Shown: positions 44,500-56,249, counted from the stretch's first letter. The stretch: 64,000 bases of DNA from Thermothielavioides terrestris NRRL 8126 (GCF_000226115.1 NC_016458.1:1-64000), one strand, 5' to 3'. Program-made: numbers and translations. Notes: generated from the letters alone by a model not told the origin.

Positions 44500-47400
44500 A
44501 CTATATACCAAGGAAGTACGTAGTATATAGATACTGAATAACTCGTTTTACCGCTTTAATATACTCTAGTCCTAGATTCGTTAGGAACTAAGAGAGCTTT
44601 GTAGCTATAAACGCGACGTCTAGTCGGATTATAACTATAGAGTAGAGGATCGAACCTATAAGCTCTTAGTATAGTTTGACCTACTTAGGGGACGCCTCTC
44701 CTTCGAATTTACGAAGCTCCTTTATAAGAAGAGGGATAGCTAGAGCGCTTATAATATCGGAGAGACTATACTTCTTTACGATCTTCTTAATATACTGGTT
44801 ATATATAAGCTAGATCTTATATGTTCTACGGTTATAGATAACCCTGATCCTAAGGAAGTGCTTAACATCGCCCTACTTATATACCTTGTACTTCGCTTTA
44901 ATACCCTTTATAATACGTTCTATAGCTATAGCGTTATCTCGATAGTAAACTACTAAGAAGTCGTTGATATAGAAGATAAGGATTATCTTCTTCTTAAAGT
45001 CGAGGAATAGGCAAGGTTCTTCTATAGAGGGTTGTAAGCCAAACTCTTTAAAAGTACTATAGAACTCATTGTACTATAGGAGCAGCAAGTCCTTTAGCTT
45101 ATAAAGAGCCTTTAAGAGCTCTATATAGATCCCTAGTTTCTTAAATCCGTCTAGAAGCTTATAAGTTACCTACTCTATATCTAACCTCCTTACGTTTAGG
45201 AACGCTTATTTAATATCGAACTGCTTTACTTTGAGGTTGAAATGCGCTATAAGCGCTATAATAGTACGAAAAGAGCGTATAGCGAGGGTAGCTATATATA
45301 TATTTATAATATTAGTAGTGTCTTATAGATCGCCTTATATATAGATATACGCTTTATACTTCTTAAGGTTATTATCCTTATTGAGCTTATAGTCGAATAC
45401 CTATTTCAAGGGTAGAGGCCACGTTTTCGTATACTCTCGTTTAATCTCTCGCTACGTTCCTTTGCTCGTTAAATTGCGGATCTCCTTGTATATAACCGCC
45501 TTGAACTCCTTCCTATACTTATAGTTCTCTAAGTCTCTCTAGCTCTTTGGGAAAGGGGGGAGCTCGGTATTGTAACGTATCGTTGATATCTAGCTAGCGG
45601 CGGTAGCAAATACCGTATATAGGGTTTAGAACGACTTTGGGAAGAGCGTCTTAATACCCTTCTGAGACGTAGGGAAGAGCGTCTCGTTGCTATCGTAGGC
45701 TTCCTAGGGAGTAGGATCTAGGTGATTAGTCTAGAACCTCAACCCTAGGTTTTCCTATATTTCTAACGACCTAATGAAGAAAATGTATATATACTCCAAA
45801 GCTGTACTCAGAGCTATATTCTTATATACTTTTATAGAAGGCTTCCGAATTTATATACTTCTTCTTATAGGTATAAGGGGCTCCTTAGGTTTATATCACG
45901 GTTTTAGTATACTTAGTGCTAGTTTATTAGTCGAAGGTTACGTTTATAGAGCTTTATACCCTATAAGCTAAGCTTCTTACTTCGCTATATATTCTACTAT
46001 ATCGTAGAATATATCCTCTTCCTCACTTTATAGAGCTAGAGGCTCTATAAGCGGAGATGCCTTGTAGTCGCTTTATAGAGCTAGGTACTCTATAGACGAA
46101 GAAGCCTTATATTCGCTTTACAGAGCTAGGTACTTTATAGACAGAGAAGCTTTATATTCGCTTTGTAGAGCTAGATGCTCTATAGGCGGAGAAGCCTTAT
46201 ATTCGCTCTTAGGGGCGGCGCCTCGTAGAATAGCTACTACTGGCCTAAGGTCCCTAGATGCTCTACTAGTCTCTAGAAGAGCATTAGAATCATCGACTAG
46301 ACCCCTGTTTCTATTATCACTTCCGTTTATAAGCTCTTTCTATAGCTAAGCCTATAGTTCCAGTGACATCTTAGGGGTCAAGAGTCTACCCTACGTCTAC
46401 GTTTCCCCTATCTCTAAGTCTTAACCTAGTAGTATACTTTTACGTTTAGGAATCGCAATAATAATAGACTCTAGCGTTGGTCCTTTATACTCGAGTTTAT
46501 AGAGCGTTCGAAGAATCGACCTAGCGTCCTAGGTCTCTTTAACCTCTTCGTCTAGGTACTCTACTATATCCTTGACAATAGCAACTTTATAAGCTAGAAG
46601 CTCTTCCTTACCTAGACGGTAAAAGGTCCTTTCGTCGAACGTTATATTCCTCGTTATAATGACCTTATCGAGCTTAGGCATTTAGATATAGTAAATGTTA
46701 GATGCTCTATACCTAACTAGGTACTTAATTCGCCTATATAGCTATACTTTAAATTCTCTCTTCCAATATCTAGCTTTACGCTCTTTATCTAAGGGGTATA
46801 CTCTATAGCTATATACAAAGATCCTAGACTAGTCGGGGTATAGATCTGCCGTTAACGCTTAGTAGAAGGTCGGTTCCTACTAGCGAAAGTAGTTCTTGAA
46901 CTAGGAGTAGAGCACTTTGTTAAGGCTCTAAAGACTATAAGCATAGCTAGGCGAAATGGTATATAAAAAGGCTATTGCCTTTATACCCTCTGGCTAGAGC
47001 TTCGTAGATAGGTTCGCGTCAGTGAGTATCTTTATACTCTTTAGCTATAAGACTTGTCCTATACGCTTTAACACTCTATTTGGCTATAGTATATATATTA
47101 GTGTAAGCTCTAAGTCGATTCCTTCGTTGTATACCTAGAGCTAGTAAGTTGTTGGTTAGCGATCTTCCAATGCGATAACTCCTATATCGTTGTCCTAGCA
47201 AATCTTATAAACGTTAAGTCCCTACTGCCGTTTGACCTAGTGTTCAAAAGCTCTAATAATATTGAAGAGCTCGGTTTAACCCTTGTTGGAGAGCGTAAAA
47301 GCCTAGATCCGTCCACTGAATTCGTCCTTGATCGTAAAGAGGTATTAGGATCTATTAAACCTAGAAGAGAATAAGAAGAGGTCCTAGAAGATATACTAGA

Positions 47401-49390
47401 ACGGCTATAAAGCGCGATACTTTGTTTTATAAAACGTATTATACTCCCTAGCGTACAATAAAACGTATATCTTATATTCGATCGTTGGCGTTCCTCGGAT
47501 CTTAATGTTCTTCGCGCTCTATACCAATGCCTAAAGAGCTCTCTAACCTAGATGTCTAGATCTCTTGTACTAGAGCTCCTTAATATCTTCTCTCTCTCAA
47601 GGCGTATATAATATATACGACCTTGTATTATTCTTATAAACAATCGTATTCACTGTTACTAGGCCTATAAAGCTCTATAAAGGTTAGAGAGTATAAAAGT
47701 AAGAGGAAAGGTTCTTTAATTTAAGGAAAACTACATTGAACTTACGAACTAACTACTTGACCTTTATACTCTTTTTAAATGTTCTATACTATAGAGAGTA
47801 GTCTAGACCTAAATATTAGATACTAGCTATATATAGAGTAGTCTCTAATATAATGTTAGTATAAAAGCCCTCTACTATAGCGACGTTCTTTAAGTAGAGG
47901 TCTATAGTTCCTTTCCCCTACTCTCTATCTAATACTCCTTTTATAATATGCTCTCTTCTTCTTAAAATAGGAAAAGTAGTAGTACCTACTTCTATATAGT
48001 CATTATCTTCTAATAGTACAAAGGTGCTAGGAACTAAGAGCTTCTTATCGTTAATAATATATAGAGCGGTATAGTTGTCGAGGAGAATACTTTAAAAGAG
48101 CTAGTAGATAATAGTAGTTGAGAATATAAATAGGTAGTAAGCTCCTTCGCCTAAGAGGCTTAGGTCGATAATAGTATAGACAACCTTATTAGGAGAAGCT
48201 AACCTAGAGTTCCTCTACTCTATAGAGCTAGAGCTATACCGCTTTTAGAGGCTTTTCTAAAGGGAATTCTACTTTAGTTCGTTGAAGCGCTCCCTAATCT
48301 TAGTAATCTATATTTCCAAGAGCTTATAGCGGCTCTTCTCTACTCTAGTAATTACCGTCTAGAGAAACTAATACTCTACTAGCTTTTATCTATATTTGCT
48401 ATTGGCCTTATAGGGGTATAAGTAGAGCCTCGAGCTATAAGAGCCTATACTATCTATAGAACTATTGCTTTAAGCTACTTCTAAAGAGGTAAATACGCTA
48501 TAGCTAAGCTCTTTAGTAGCAATATTATCGATCTAAATACTAAGGTAAGCGTCTAGCTCTTTGAGAATAGGAATTAGGTGCCCTTAGGCCTCGAGTACCT
48601 CGATCTCGGAGAGCTAGTAACAAGCCTAGTCCAAGGCAATCCGGTAACCAACTACCTTGATAAAGTGTTTAGATACTCTAGGTCCAACTACTTTAGGGAT
48701 GTCAAAGCTCTTTGTATATAGGTACGCTTCGTTCTAAGAGTAGTACTATTTATATAGGTTGATATCTACTCTATATACCTTTTATAGTACTATTATATAT
48801 TGTCAAATAGCTAAATCTTCAACGAAAGCGTCAAAGGGCGTAAGCTATTTATAGAGCTTATAAATAAGAGCTTAGGGACTGTTGAGTCTAACGTTCGAAA
48901 TAACGATATATATAGCGTTAAGCAAAGGTTGGTAAATAGAGTATATAATCTACTAAAGGATAAACGAACGTAACTTTATCCTACTCTCCTAGATAGCTAT
49001 AAATACAAGGTATTCCTTATATATAGCTTCGAGCTTAGTAGCAACCTCTTGTTCAATAAGAGCTAGGGCTTAGCCTATAGGGATATCCAATTCCTTAGCG
49101 CGCTTCTTACAAAGCTTTTTAATTGCCTTATCCTCTAAGGGAACTTTTAGTCGTTTATCCTAAGGCTCATTAGGAGTATCTAGATTATATTCGTCCTAGA
49201 TACTATTGCTCGTAGCTATAAGCTTAAGCTTTGTAAACCACTTGGTCTAATCTATATAGGACTAGAGCGTAATAGTTAAGCTACTCTCGGTGGTCGTTAT
49301 ATTGAGGTATAGAGCGTAAGAAAAGGAGAGAGAGAGAGAGAGCTTACTATAGGTTATTAGCTACGTACAATTATAGAGCACCTAGGCTTA
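44500..49390 (-). pseudogene. Copia pol relic (integrase, reverse transcriptase)
   Basis: On the minus strand near 47,575-47,540 the frame reads YKRSRHLG, corresponding to the pre-integrase H-x-R-x-x-H-L-G type motif. It then reads RGTPTIEYKIYVL and, near 47,320, FTIKDEFSGRI, the integrase core around the first catalytic Asp. Near 44,960 it reads ILIFYINDFLVVY, where YIND replaces the copia YVDD reverse transcriptase site. Downstream FLRIRVIYNRRTYKI matches the conserved FLG-I-I-R block. In-frame TAG and TAA codons throughout make it non-functional. Gag would lie nearer 49,390 but is not recognisable. Confidence 0.85.
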
Positions 49391-49394
49391 TAAC

Positions 49395-49595
49395 TGACAC
49401 GCTATAGCGAGCTACGAGGTGTAGATACAACGGTGGGATCGTAGTAGAGCATCGGAATGCAAAGAGAGAGTACGTTGTTCCAGTACAAAGGAGAGCTAAA
49501 GACTGAACAGAGCGTGGTATATATACATCCAGGAGTGGGGAAGCTATGGCCAGTGCGCTATGCCAAGCTCTGAGCCCCTTACCCCTGACGTGACA
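49395..49595 (-). repeat. Copia right LTR (5' LTR of the element), 201 bp
   Basis: This is the partner of 42,544-42,744. About nine differences separate the two copies. Those I checked are all transitions in CpA/TpG versus TpA context, for example CTACAG to CTATAG and GCTGCG to GCTACG. Confidence 0.95.
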
Positions 49596-49600
49596 CCGTT

Positions 49601-50651
49601 TCACTGTCTGAACTCGCAAGACGCCGTTTCTTCCTCCCTGTTTAGCCACCTCTTGGGTGGAAGCAATTGACTTTTTCCATTTTCTCAATTACATTGCAGG
49701 TCAGGCGCACAGTTTCAACTCCATCCGAGCCTGACAGCCACCCAGCATGTTGCTTCTAACCAACAGGCAGTCGGCGTTTGACCGTGATCCACGACTACTC
49801 TCGGCAGGCGAAACAAGGTTCAAAGCCGCGAGGCCGCCCTCTTCCGTCCTCGGAACTGTGACACACATATTCAAAAACGGCCCTCGTTTTGGCACTGTTG
49901 GTAGCTACTGCTGTGATACTGCGAACAACCTTTCAACTTGTCCGCTCCGTTCCTGGATCCAGCAAATTAGCCGCGAGAGGACGCCCGTAGGTACACACAA
50001 AGAACGGGACGTTCGGTGGATTTCGCTTGGCCATTTGGACAAGGAGGTTTTGGAGATCCCGTACCTATGCTTCTGCACCCACAGGCCCTTTACGATTTAG
50101 GCGCCCTCAGCCATACATGGAACCATGGGCCGGTGCAAGGAATACAACAGTCTACGGCCCTTCCTGCCCGGGATACGGAGGAAGTGATCAAGGGACACTA
50201 GCTCACTAGCTCAATATCCAGTTTCTGTGATCAACCGCTTGATTGGCCTCTACTTTGTAGCCTCCTGTTGCGCGACAAGGGACCTATTTCAGGAGTTGCT
50301 TAGTCAGAAAAAACACCACTTTCGCCAAGCCCGCCATTTGCAGTGGCCAGCAATTGCCATGCGGTCCCTGAAACCTTCCTCGAGAAATTGTCCGCGCGCC
50401 GTGGACTGAAGCAACCGCCCGCCCTAATTTCCGCCCAAGTTACGATTTCGCCTGGCCGATTCCGCCGTTTTTATCTGCTTGCGATCTATCGTTCGTCCGT
50501 ACCCCGCCCGCGACCCTGCGCCGAGCTCAGCCCCGACCCGGGACCGTGCCCAAGAAGTCGGAAATCCGCACGCCTGCGCCTGTGCCCGCCAGCACTGGAA
50601 AGCAAACTGAGGACAAGCAAAGGGCAGAGGACCGCAGAAGGCAGAACGACC
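49601..50651. other. Upstream region of the coactosin gene
   Basis: Normal-composition DNA resumes exactly at the copia target duplication. The region holds the coactosin promoter and 5' UTR. I see no separate gene; the in-frame extension upstream of 50,652 looks untranslated. Confidence 0.5.
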
Positions 50652-51092
50652 ATGTCCGGAGCCGACTCGCCCGAGATCCTAGCCGCGTACGACGCGGTGC
50701 GCTCCGACAAGGACGCCACCAACTGGCTGCTCATCTCGTACGCGGCCCCGACCGGCAACCAGTTGGTGCTGACCAAGACGGGCACGGGCGGGCTGTCGGA
50801 GCTGGCGGCCGAGCTGGACGACTCGGACGTGCAGTACGCCTACGTGCGCGTCGAGTACGCCAACGACGCCGAGAGCAAGCGCGTCAAGTTTGCCTTTGTC
50901 GTCTGGATCGGCCAGGGCACCAAGGTCATGCGCAAGGCCCGCGCGGGGCTCGAGGCCGGCGCCGTCAAGAAGGTGCTGTCGCATTACAGCGTGCAGGTGG
51001 ACGCGAGCGAGAGGCGCGATCTGGACGAGGCCGACATCGTCGCCAGGTTACGCAAGGCCGGCGGCGCCGACTACAACGGCGGGCGGGGGTGA
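50652..51092 (+). CDS. Coactosin-like actin-binding protein (ADF-H domain)
   Basis: A single-exon frame of 146 residues starts MSGADSPEI after GAACGACC. The whole protein is one ADF-homology domain: ILAAYDAVRSDKDATNWLLI, LTKTGTGGLSELAAELDDSD, VQYAYVRVEYANDAESKRVK, FVVWIGQGTKVMRKARAGLE and VLSHYSVQVDASERRDLDEA. Coactosins bind F-actin sides and counter capping; they lack the severing activity of cofilin. Length matches the family. It is a cytoplasmic housekeeping protein whose presence just past a dead retrotransposon shows that the core gene complement resumes here. Confidence 0.93.
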   Translation: MSGADSPEILAAYDAVRSDKDATNWLLISYAAPTGNQLVLTKTGTGGLSELAAELDDSDVQYAYVRVEYANDAESKRVKFAFVVWIGQGTKVMRKARAGLEAGAVKKVLSHYSVQVDASERRDLDEADIVARLRKAGGADYNGGRG

Positions 51093-51508
51093 CACAAGCG
51101 GCCGTTCAGAGGAAAACTGGGGATGGGCTGGCGTCATTTGTCTCGGCTTGCGGCATAGCGCGGATACAGCGGAATATATTTCTTCTTGGGTTCTACTTGC
51201 TCTGCATGGTGCATCTCCCAATTGGATACCCGGCCCCGTTGTGCGCTAGAGCTCGGCTCGAACTCTGCCTGCGTCCCGTTTTGCGGTCCCTGCTGCTCCC
51301 GGCTCGAGATGCCAGCCGCGGGGCATAGAATCACGGAGTTAAGAACGGAGCGGTCGGACCCCCAGCTTACTCATTGCCCCCCAAGCAACATCCCTCCATC
51401 TCCAGCTTTTCACCTTCCTCATCCACTCAGTTGCCTCTACCACGACTTTCCCAATCCGGCTACACTGCTCATTGAGTCATCAGACACTCCCGCTCAACTG
51501 TCAATCCT

Positions 51509-52267
51509 ATGGCTCGCTTCTTCATCACGGGCTCATCCGACGGCCTGGGCTCGCTCACGGCCAAGCGTCTCATCGCGCAGGGCCACCAGGTCGTCCTCCA
51601 CGCGCGCAATGCCGACCGCGCCCGGGACGCGTCTGCCGCCTGCCCAGGAGCCGAGGCCGTGCTGGTCGGTGACTTGAGCAGCATCGACGAGACCAAGGCG
51701 CTCGCGGCCGAGGCCGACAAGCTCGGTCCGTACGAGGCCGTCATCCACAACGCGGGCGTCTACATCGGCATGGAACGCGTGCCCGGCAAGTCGGGCCTGC
51801 CCACGCTCTTCACCGTCAACACGCTGGCGCCGTACCTGCTGACCTGCCTGATGCGCAAGCCCCGACGACTCATCTTCGTATCGTCTGGCTTGCACATGGG
51901 CGGGCAGCCGAACGTGGGCGGCGCGCGACAGCGGCTGCTGTCTTCGAGCTACAGCGACAGCAAGTTGCACAATGTCATGTTTGCCAAGGCGTTTGCGCGC
52001 CGCTGGCCCGACGTGGGCTGCTACTCGGCCAACCCCGGCTGGGTGCCGACGAAGATGGGCGGGCCTTCGGCGCCGGGGCGCATCGACGACGGCGTCAACA
52101 CCTACGTGATGCTGGCCCTTGGAGACGGGCAGGCGGGATGGAGTCCTGGCGGATACTTCGTGAACTCGCAGGAGAGACGGCCGAGTGCGGTGGCCGGGGA
52201 TGCCAAGCTGCAGGACCAGTTGCTTGCCGACCTCGCCGACATCAGTGGCGTTTCTGTGCCCGCGTAA
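51509..52267 (+). CDS. Short-chain dehydrogenase/reductase
   Basis: This intronless frame encodes 252 residues. The classical SDR pattern is present: cofactor motif TGSSDGLG (residues 7-14), VGDLSS (53-58, adenine-ring Asp), NAG (81-83), catalytic Ser near FVSSG (123-127), and YSDSK with Tyr148 and Lys152. Arg33 after the second strand favours NADP(H) over NAD(H), an inference. The C-terminal PGWVPTKMGG is typical of bacterial-like SDRs of this subgroup. Substrate cannot be assigned. It lies 416 bp downstream of coactosin in the same direction, with its own CT-rich upstream region. Confidence 0.9.
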   Translation: MARFFITGSSDGLGSLTAKRLIAQGHQVVLHARNADRARDASAACPGAEAVLVGDLSSIDETKALAAEADKLGPYEAVIHNAGVYIGMERVPGKSGLPTLFTVNTLAPYLLTCLMRKPRRLIFVSSGLHMGGQPNVGGARQRLLSSSYSDSKLHNVMFAKAFARRWPDVGCYSANPGWVPTKMGGPSAPGRIDDGVNTYVMLALGDGQAGWSPGGYFVNSQERRPSAVAGDAKLQDQLLADLADISGVSVPA

Positions 52268-53258
52268 GTTGAGTGCGCGACCATGCTCGTCAATCCTCCG
52301 ACCTGGGCAGCACACGTTGTTGAGCGGACAGAGCGGGATGTCAGGCGGCGTGTGTATACAATTCATCCGCGGAGCTCACCGGAGTACGGCGCAAGCTCGC
52401 GGACCAGACTGGCTGTCTCGATAAAAGGAGACCCTCCGTTGAATTTGTGCTCTGCTCTCCGATACTCTGGGACGGAGCCAAGTCGCACCCGGTGAGATGC
52501 GGACCATTCTACTGACGACGCCCCCCCTTCCCGCAGCGTATCTGACTGCGACCCTCCTACACTACGCTCTACTAATATGTCTTTCAGCACACGATCCGGA
52601 CCGATCGCGTCCAGGTACTGCTCGACACTGGCCCTTCAAGACCCAGTTTTGTTGCTTTGTTGACGTGGTGATCTTTACCAAGAGAGGTATGACCACCCGC
52701 CTTGATGGCCTGCCGAGAACAGCGCCAACACCACGCACCCGGGATCTCAACCACCTAATTAATCTTGCATTTCCTCTCGGCCCGAGGCCGTTGCTGCGTA
52801 TGTTGGCTCCCATCCAGAGCTGCACAGTCCAGCTCGTGTCTGTCAGCATCATCGTAGCGCCCGAGAAGCACAAGTCGACCTATCTTGCGCCTGTTGCGCT
52901 GAAAATTGCGTTCACGACCAAAAGAATGTCGCCCTGCAAGGAACATGAACTCACGTGTTCCGGGATGGAAGTTGATGGTGTCAAGTTCCGGGCTGTGTCT
53001 GGCGAAGGAGACGGCCAGCAGTCTTCGTGAGCTGGCCAGAAAAGGAGAGAGCCACAAGAAAGTTGCACAATAGTACTCGGAGGTCAAGGATAGGTACCTA
53101 TGTCTTCCGATCTGGTTTCCTGTATTTGCTGCACGTCCTTGGCCTGAGAACAGATGTTACCTAGGGGGGGCAACACAGCACTCCGAAACTCCTCTACCGC
53201 CTCGATCACAACAGCATATAGTATCCTACATGCATGGACCGTCTTCGCTCCCGTCTAA
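52268..53258. other. Spacer between SDR and CBM18 genes; no accepted gene
   Basis: The two flanking genes converge here. An open frame of 177 codons at 52,497-53,030 has no domain, no hydrophobic pattern and an unlikely composition, so I do not call it. Confidence 0.45.
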
Positions 53259-54245
53259 TTAACCCCCGCCCGTCTGCGGGTCGCAGTAGCCGAACTGGGG
53301 CTGGCAGCCAACAATGTAGGGACAGTACTGGTCGCCGTCGCCGCAGTAGCCAAACTGGCTGCAGCAGCGCCCAAAGTTCGATCCTAGACACGTCACGCCA
53401 TTGCCGCACCTGCCGTCCGTGCTCGATGTCAGCCCCGGAGGGATCGAAACCGTGGGCGAGGACGAAGTGGTGGTCGTGGTGGTGGTCGTGGGTCTGCTCG
53501 TCGTCGTGGTTGGCGGAGGAGTGGGCGTGGTCGTAGTGGTGGTCTGGCCGGGAAAGCCGGGCGTCGTGGTGACGTTGGTTGGGGGGTTGCCGGGCTGACC
53601 CGGCACGCCAAGGCAGGCGCCGTACGCGCTCTGGCAGCCGGCGCCGCAGTACTCGATGGAGGAGCCGCACCAGAAAAACTGCGAGCAGCAGGGGCCGAAG
53701 TTGGGGTTGCCGATGCACATGGTGTTGTTGCCGCACATACCGTTGGTGGTGGTCTGCATGCCGGCCGTGGGAGAGGCGCCTGAAGACGTCGTGGTGGTGG
53801 TAGTCGGGAGGCTTGTCGGCCGCGTGGTCGTGGTCGTGGTCGGCTGCGTGGTAGGGGGTGCAACCGGCGTAGACGTCGTCGTCGTCGTGGGCGGCAGTGC
53901 GGCAGTCGTCCTCGGCCACCCGCAGGTGCCGTAGTCTGGCTGGCAGTCAAAGAGCGGGTTGCAGTAGTCGATCGAGTCACCGCAGTAGCCGTAGCTGGAG
54001 CAGCACAGATCTCCAGGGCACCTGCCGTACTGGGCGCCGCACTGGTCGTTTGCCTGCCGCAGTCCCAGCTCGGCGAAGTTGCTGGTGGCGTTGCGGTGCC
54101 GGGTGCCGAATTTCATGAGGCGACGGCCGGCAGCCAACCCAGCCAGCTCGGCGATGCGCTCGTCCGTTGCATGGTTATTGGCGTCCAGACCCAACACGCC
54201 GGTCCAGCACAGCGCTGCTGCTAAGCCGACGTAGATGGACCTCAT
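53259..54245 (-). CDS. Secreted protein with three chitin-binding CBM18 modules
   Basis: This intronless frame encodes 328 residues. A signal peptide is visible at about 1-19 (MRSIYVGLAAALCWTGVLG). Three hevein-type modules follow, each with eight Cys: about 69-108 (CGAQYGRCPGDLCCSSYGYC), about 171-212 (CGNNTMCIGNPNFGPCCSQF) and about 281-322 (CGNGVTCLGSNFGRCCSQFG). The conserved aromatic positions of the GYCG core are present, as FFWCG in module 2. Modules are joined by Thr/Pro-rich linkers likely to be O-glycosylated. No catalytic domain is present, so it should bind chitin passively at the wall or outside, either as a wall protein or as a chitin-masking secreted protein of the kind used by plant- or animal-associated fungi. 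Confidence 0.92.
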   Translation of the reverse strand: MRSIYVGLAAALCWTGVLGLDANNHATDERIAELAGLAAGRRLMKFGTRHRNATSNFAELGLRQANDQCGAQYGRCPGDLCCSSYGYCGDSIDYCNPLFDCQPDYGTCGWPRTTAALPPTTTTTSTPVAPPTTQPTTTTTTRPTSLPTTTTTTSSGASPTAGMQTTTNGMCGNNTMCIGNPNFGPCCSQFFWCGSSIEYCGAGCQSAYGACLGVPGQPGNPPTNVTTTPGFPGQTTTTTTPTPPPTTTTSRPTTTTTTTTSSSPTVSIPPGLTSSTDGRCGNGVTCLGSNFGRCCSQFGYCGDGDQYCPYIVGCQPQFGYCDPQTGGG

Positions 54246-55604
54246 CGTCTCAGCAGCGTCACAACCGCATCAAGAGATCTATCTCAGCTGTCTGCGCAAT
54301 CCTGATCTGGGAGTCGGGCAGCCAGATCGACGAGGAGCAAGACGCACACTCCAGGATAGGGGATGTGGCATGACATTTGAATCCCTCCCTCCTCGGCGTC
54401 GTGGAACCCAAACTACATATCATCTTCATCGCTCTGCCGCCCGCCAATGATCCGACTGCCGGGCCATAGATCAGGGGGCCGACCTAAAGGGTCGAATCGA
54501 TGGGACCTCGAGGGCGCATCAACGTTGCTCTTGAATTAATATATCGAGCTAGACAGTCGCAACAGGCACTATCCGGAGCATTGCTGTGGATTATCGACCA
54601 GGCGCGAAAAATGAGGCTAAATTCCTTCAGGCTGCCGGTTTTCCCGAAGGTAAGCTCGTGGCTGCAGGAACGGCGGAACTCGTCCCGTGTTGTCGCATTG
54701 GATAACCACCTCGCCGGTAAACCCCCAGCAGGCTCCGCACATGGCAGAATGCAATGAGCACATATCCACAACTTGAGCCCGGCTGGGCGTGGCCAGGGAA
54801 GCCAATAGCCTACGGTGCAGCGAGACACTGACGCCAACAGCGCTCGCTTCGATGCAAGAGAAGCCATAGAAGGTCTCCAGAGTTCCAGATTCGGCAAGGC
54901 AGGACGGCAAGACAGCTTGCGCCCTGTCCAAAAGAAGGATGAGCGAAGACAGGAACGACACCGTCCAGACCAGAACTTACTCACTCGGCGCCCCCCGGCC
55001 CCACTGCCAACAGACGGTGTCCTATTTCCCTCACCATATTACGAAGTCAACCCAGCAAGTGACTGCGTGGCTGTTTTCCCCGCAGTTGCATCTCGGATGC
55101 CAAAGCTCCACCCTTATGCTCGCCAGTTGCGATGTATGGTCCTCGCGTATTCCGTATCGCTCTTCCCCTCAACCGACTCCTCCCACCAGCGGCTCGCCGC
55201 TTTGCGCTCAATAGGTTGGTTCATGGTCCTTGTACCTTGGTCCCGTAACCGGCAGGCCGGACCAACCTCTCCTCGGCACCCGTAAACCAGACACCATTCC
55301 GGCCCGGCATTACGTGCGGGCAGGATGGCGTTGCTTCCGGGGCGCGCAACCCGCCCAGCAGTGTCAGGCTTCGCTCAGCTCACGGTTGCAGTTAGGTCCC
55401 GCCAATGCCGCTGGAAATTACTTCCAGCAACGCGGCCGGCCCGATCGAGACCGGGACACCGCCAGGCAGGCTCTTCCAGTACCATCTGAATGGAAACTAG
55501 CCAGCGTCGGAAAGCAAATAATGGCTGAACGCAGCTTTGAATCGTGGCTGGTGAACACCCTGACAGTCCAACCGTCCAGGGTGACAATGGAAGGTGTCAG
55601 CTAA
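54246..55604. other. Upstream region of the CBM18 gene; no accepted gene
   Basis: About 1.36 kb of normal-composition DNA lies between the CBM18 start and the DNA transposon. Frames at 54,484-54,984 (minus) and 54,815-55,285 (plus) overlap each other and show no domain. Confidence 0.45.
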
Positions 55605-55775
55605 GCTTGTGGTTCTCAAACACCAGGTTAAAGTGGGTCCAAATGGCCGCACCGCACACCCAATTTGACAGCAGTATGCAACACACTGCCATCAGTGCCA
55701 TCAATATTGAAGCTATAGATACTGCAAAAAACGGCCCAAATCGCCATTTTCTGGTGTTTTTGTATGCTTGTTGAA
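55605..55775. repeat. Left terminal inverted repeat, 171 bp
   Basis: Begins GCTTGTGGTTCTCAAACACC and ends CTTGTTGAA. It pairs base for base with the complement of 60,258-60,428 apart from a few CpA/TpG-to-TpA changes, located mostly in the right copy. Confidence 0.95.
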
Positions 55776-55828
55776 ATCTGTAGCTTAGTCAGTATAGCCA
55801 TCGAGCCCCTGAACCCAGCTATTGTGTA

Positions 55829-56040
55829 CGCCTTCGAACTGCCTGGGAGCCCACCTTCGAACCGCCTGGGAGCCCGCCTTCGAACTGCCTAGGTACACGC
55901 CTTCGAACCGCCCAGGAGCCCGCCTTCGAACCGCCTAGGAGCCCACCTTCGAACTGCCTAGGTACGCGCCTTCGAACCGCCTAGGAGCCCGCCTTCGAAC
56001 CGCCTAGGAGCCTATATTCGAACTACCTAGGAGCCCACCA
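55829..56040 (+). repeat. Subterminal 23-bp minisatellite, about 9 units
   Basis: The unit TTCGAACCGCCTAGGAGCCC plus GCC recurs at exactly 23 bp (TTCGAA at 55,833, 55,856, 55,879, 55,902, 55,925 and onward). Each unit holds two 6-bp palindromes, TTCGAA and CCTAGG. The first units are intact and the last two are RIP-mutated. Arrays of short motifs near the ends of transposons can be transposase-binding sites; that is inference. Confidence 0.9.
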
Positions 56041-56249
56041 TCTAGCGAAGTACGTAGCTAACAACGCGCCTAGGCACTATAGTTCGATACATCAATGAGC
56101 GCTAGAGGCGCTTAATCGCTATTATATTATACGCTAGAGAACCGCCAAAGGTTATCGTGTATAAAACGGAGGTTAGCCTAATGTAGATATATCGATATAA
56201 ACGGCTATTCGAACTTATTGGCGATCCTTTTCCTAAGCCGAAGATACTA

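Larger units (their letters stand above)
42539..49600 (-). mobile_element. Ty1/copia LTR retrotransposon, complete but RIP-inactivated
   Basis: The element spans 42,544-49,595 (7,052 bp) and is flanked by the 5-bp target duplication CCGTT (42,539-42,543 and 49,596-49,600). The 201-bp LTRs begin TG and end CA. Pol relics lie on the minus strand, so the right LTR is the functional 5' LTR. Integrase (about 47,100-47,600) precedes reverse transcriptase (about 44,700-45,300) in that direction, the order that defines copia rather than gypsy elements. A G-run (GGGGGGTG on the minus strand, 42,745-42,752) next to the left LTR is the polypurine tract. All internal frames are broken by RIP-type TAG/TAA codons. 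Confidence 0.95.

Noticed and set aside
50546..51328. 260-codon Arg-rich frame overlapping coactosin
   Set aside because: Frame-shifted reading of the coactosin coding region; the ADF-H domain is in the other frame.
52497..53030. 177-codon frame
   Set aside because: No recognisable domain, mixed composition, and located in the spacer between convergent genes.
54484..54984. 166-codon minus-strand frame
   Set aside because: No domain and overlapping frames on the other strand; promoter region of the CBM18 gene.
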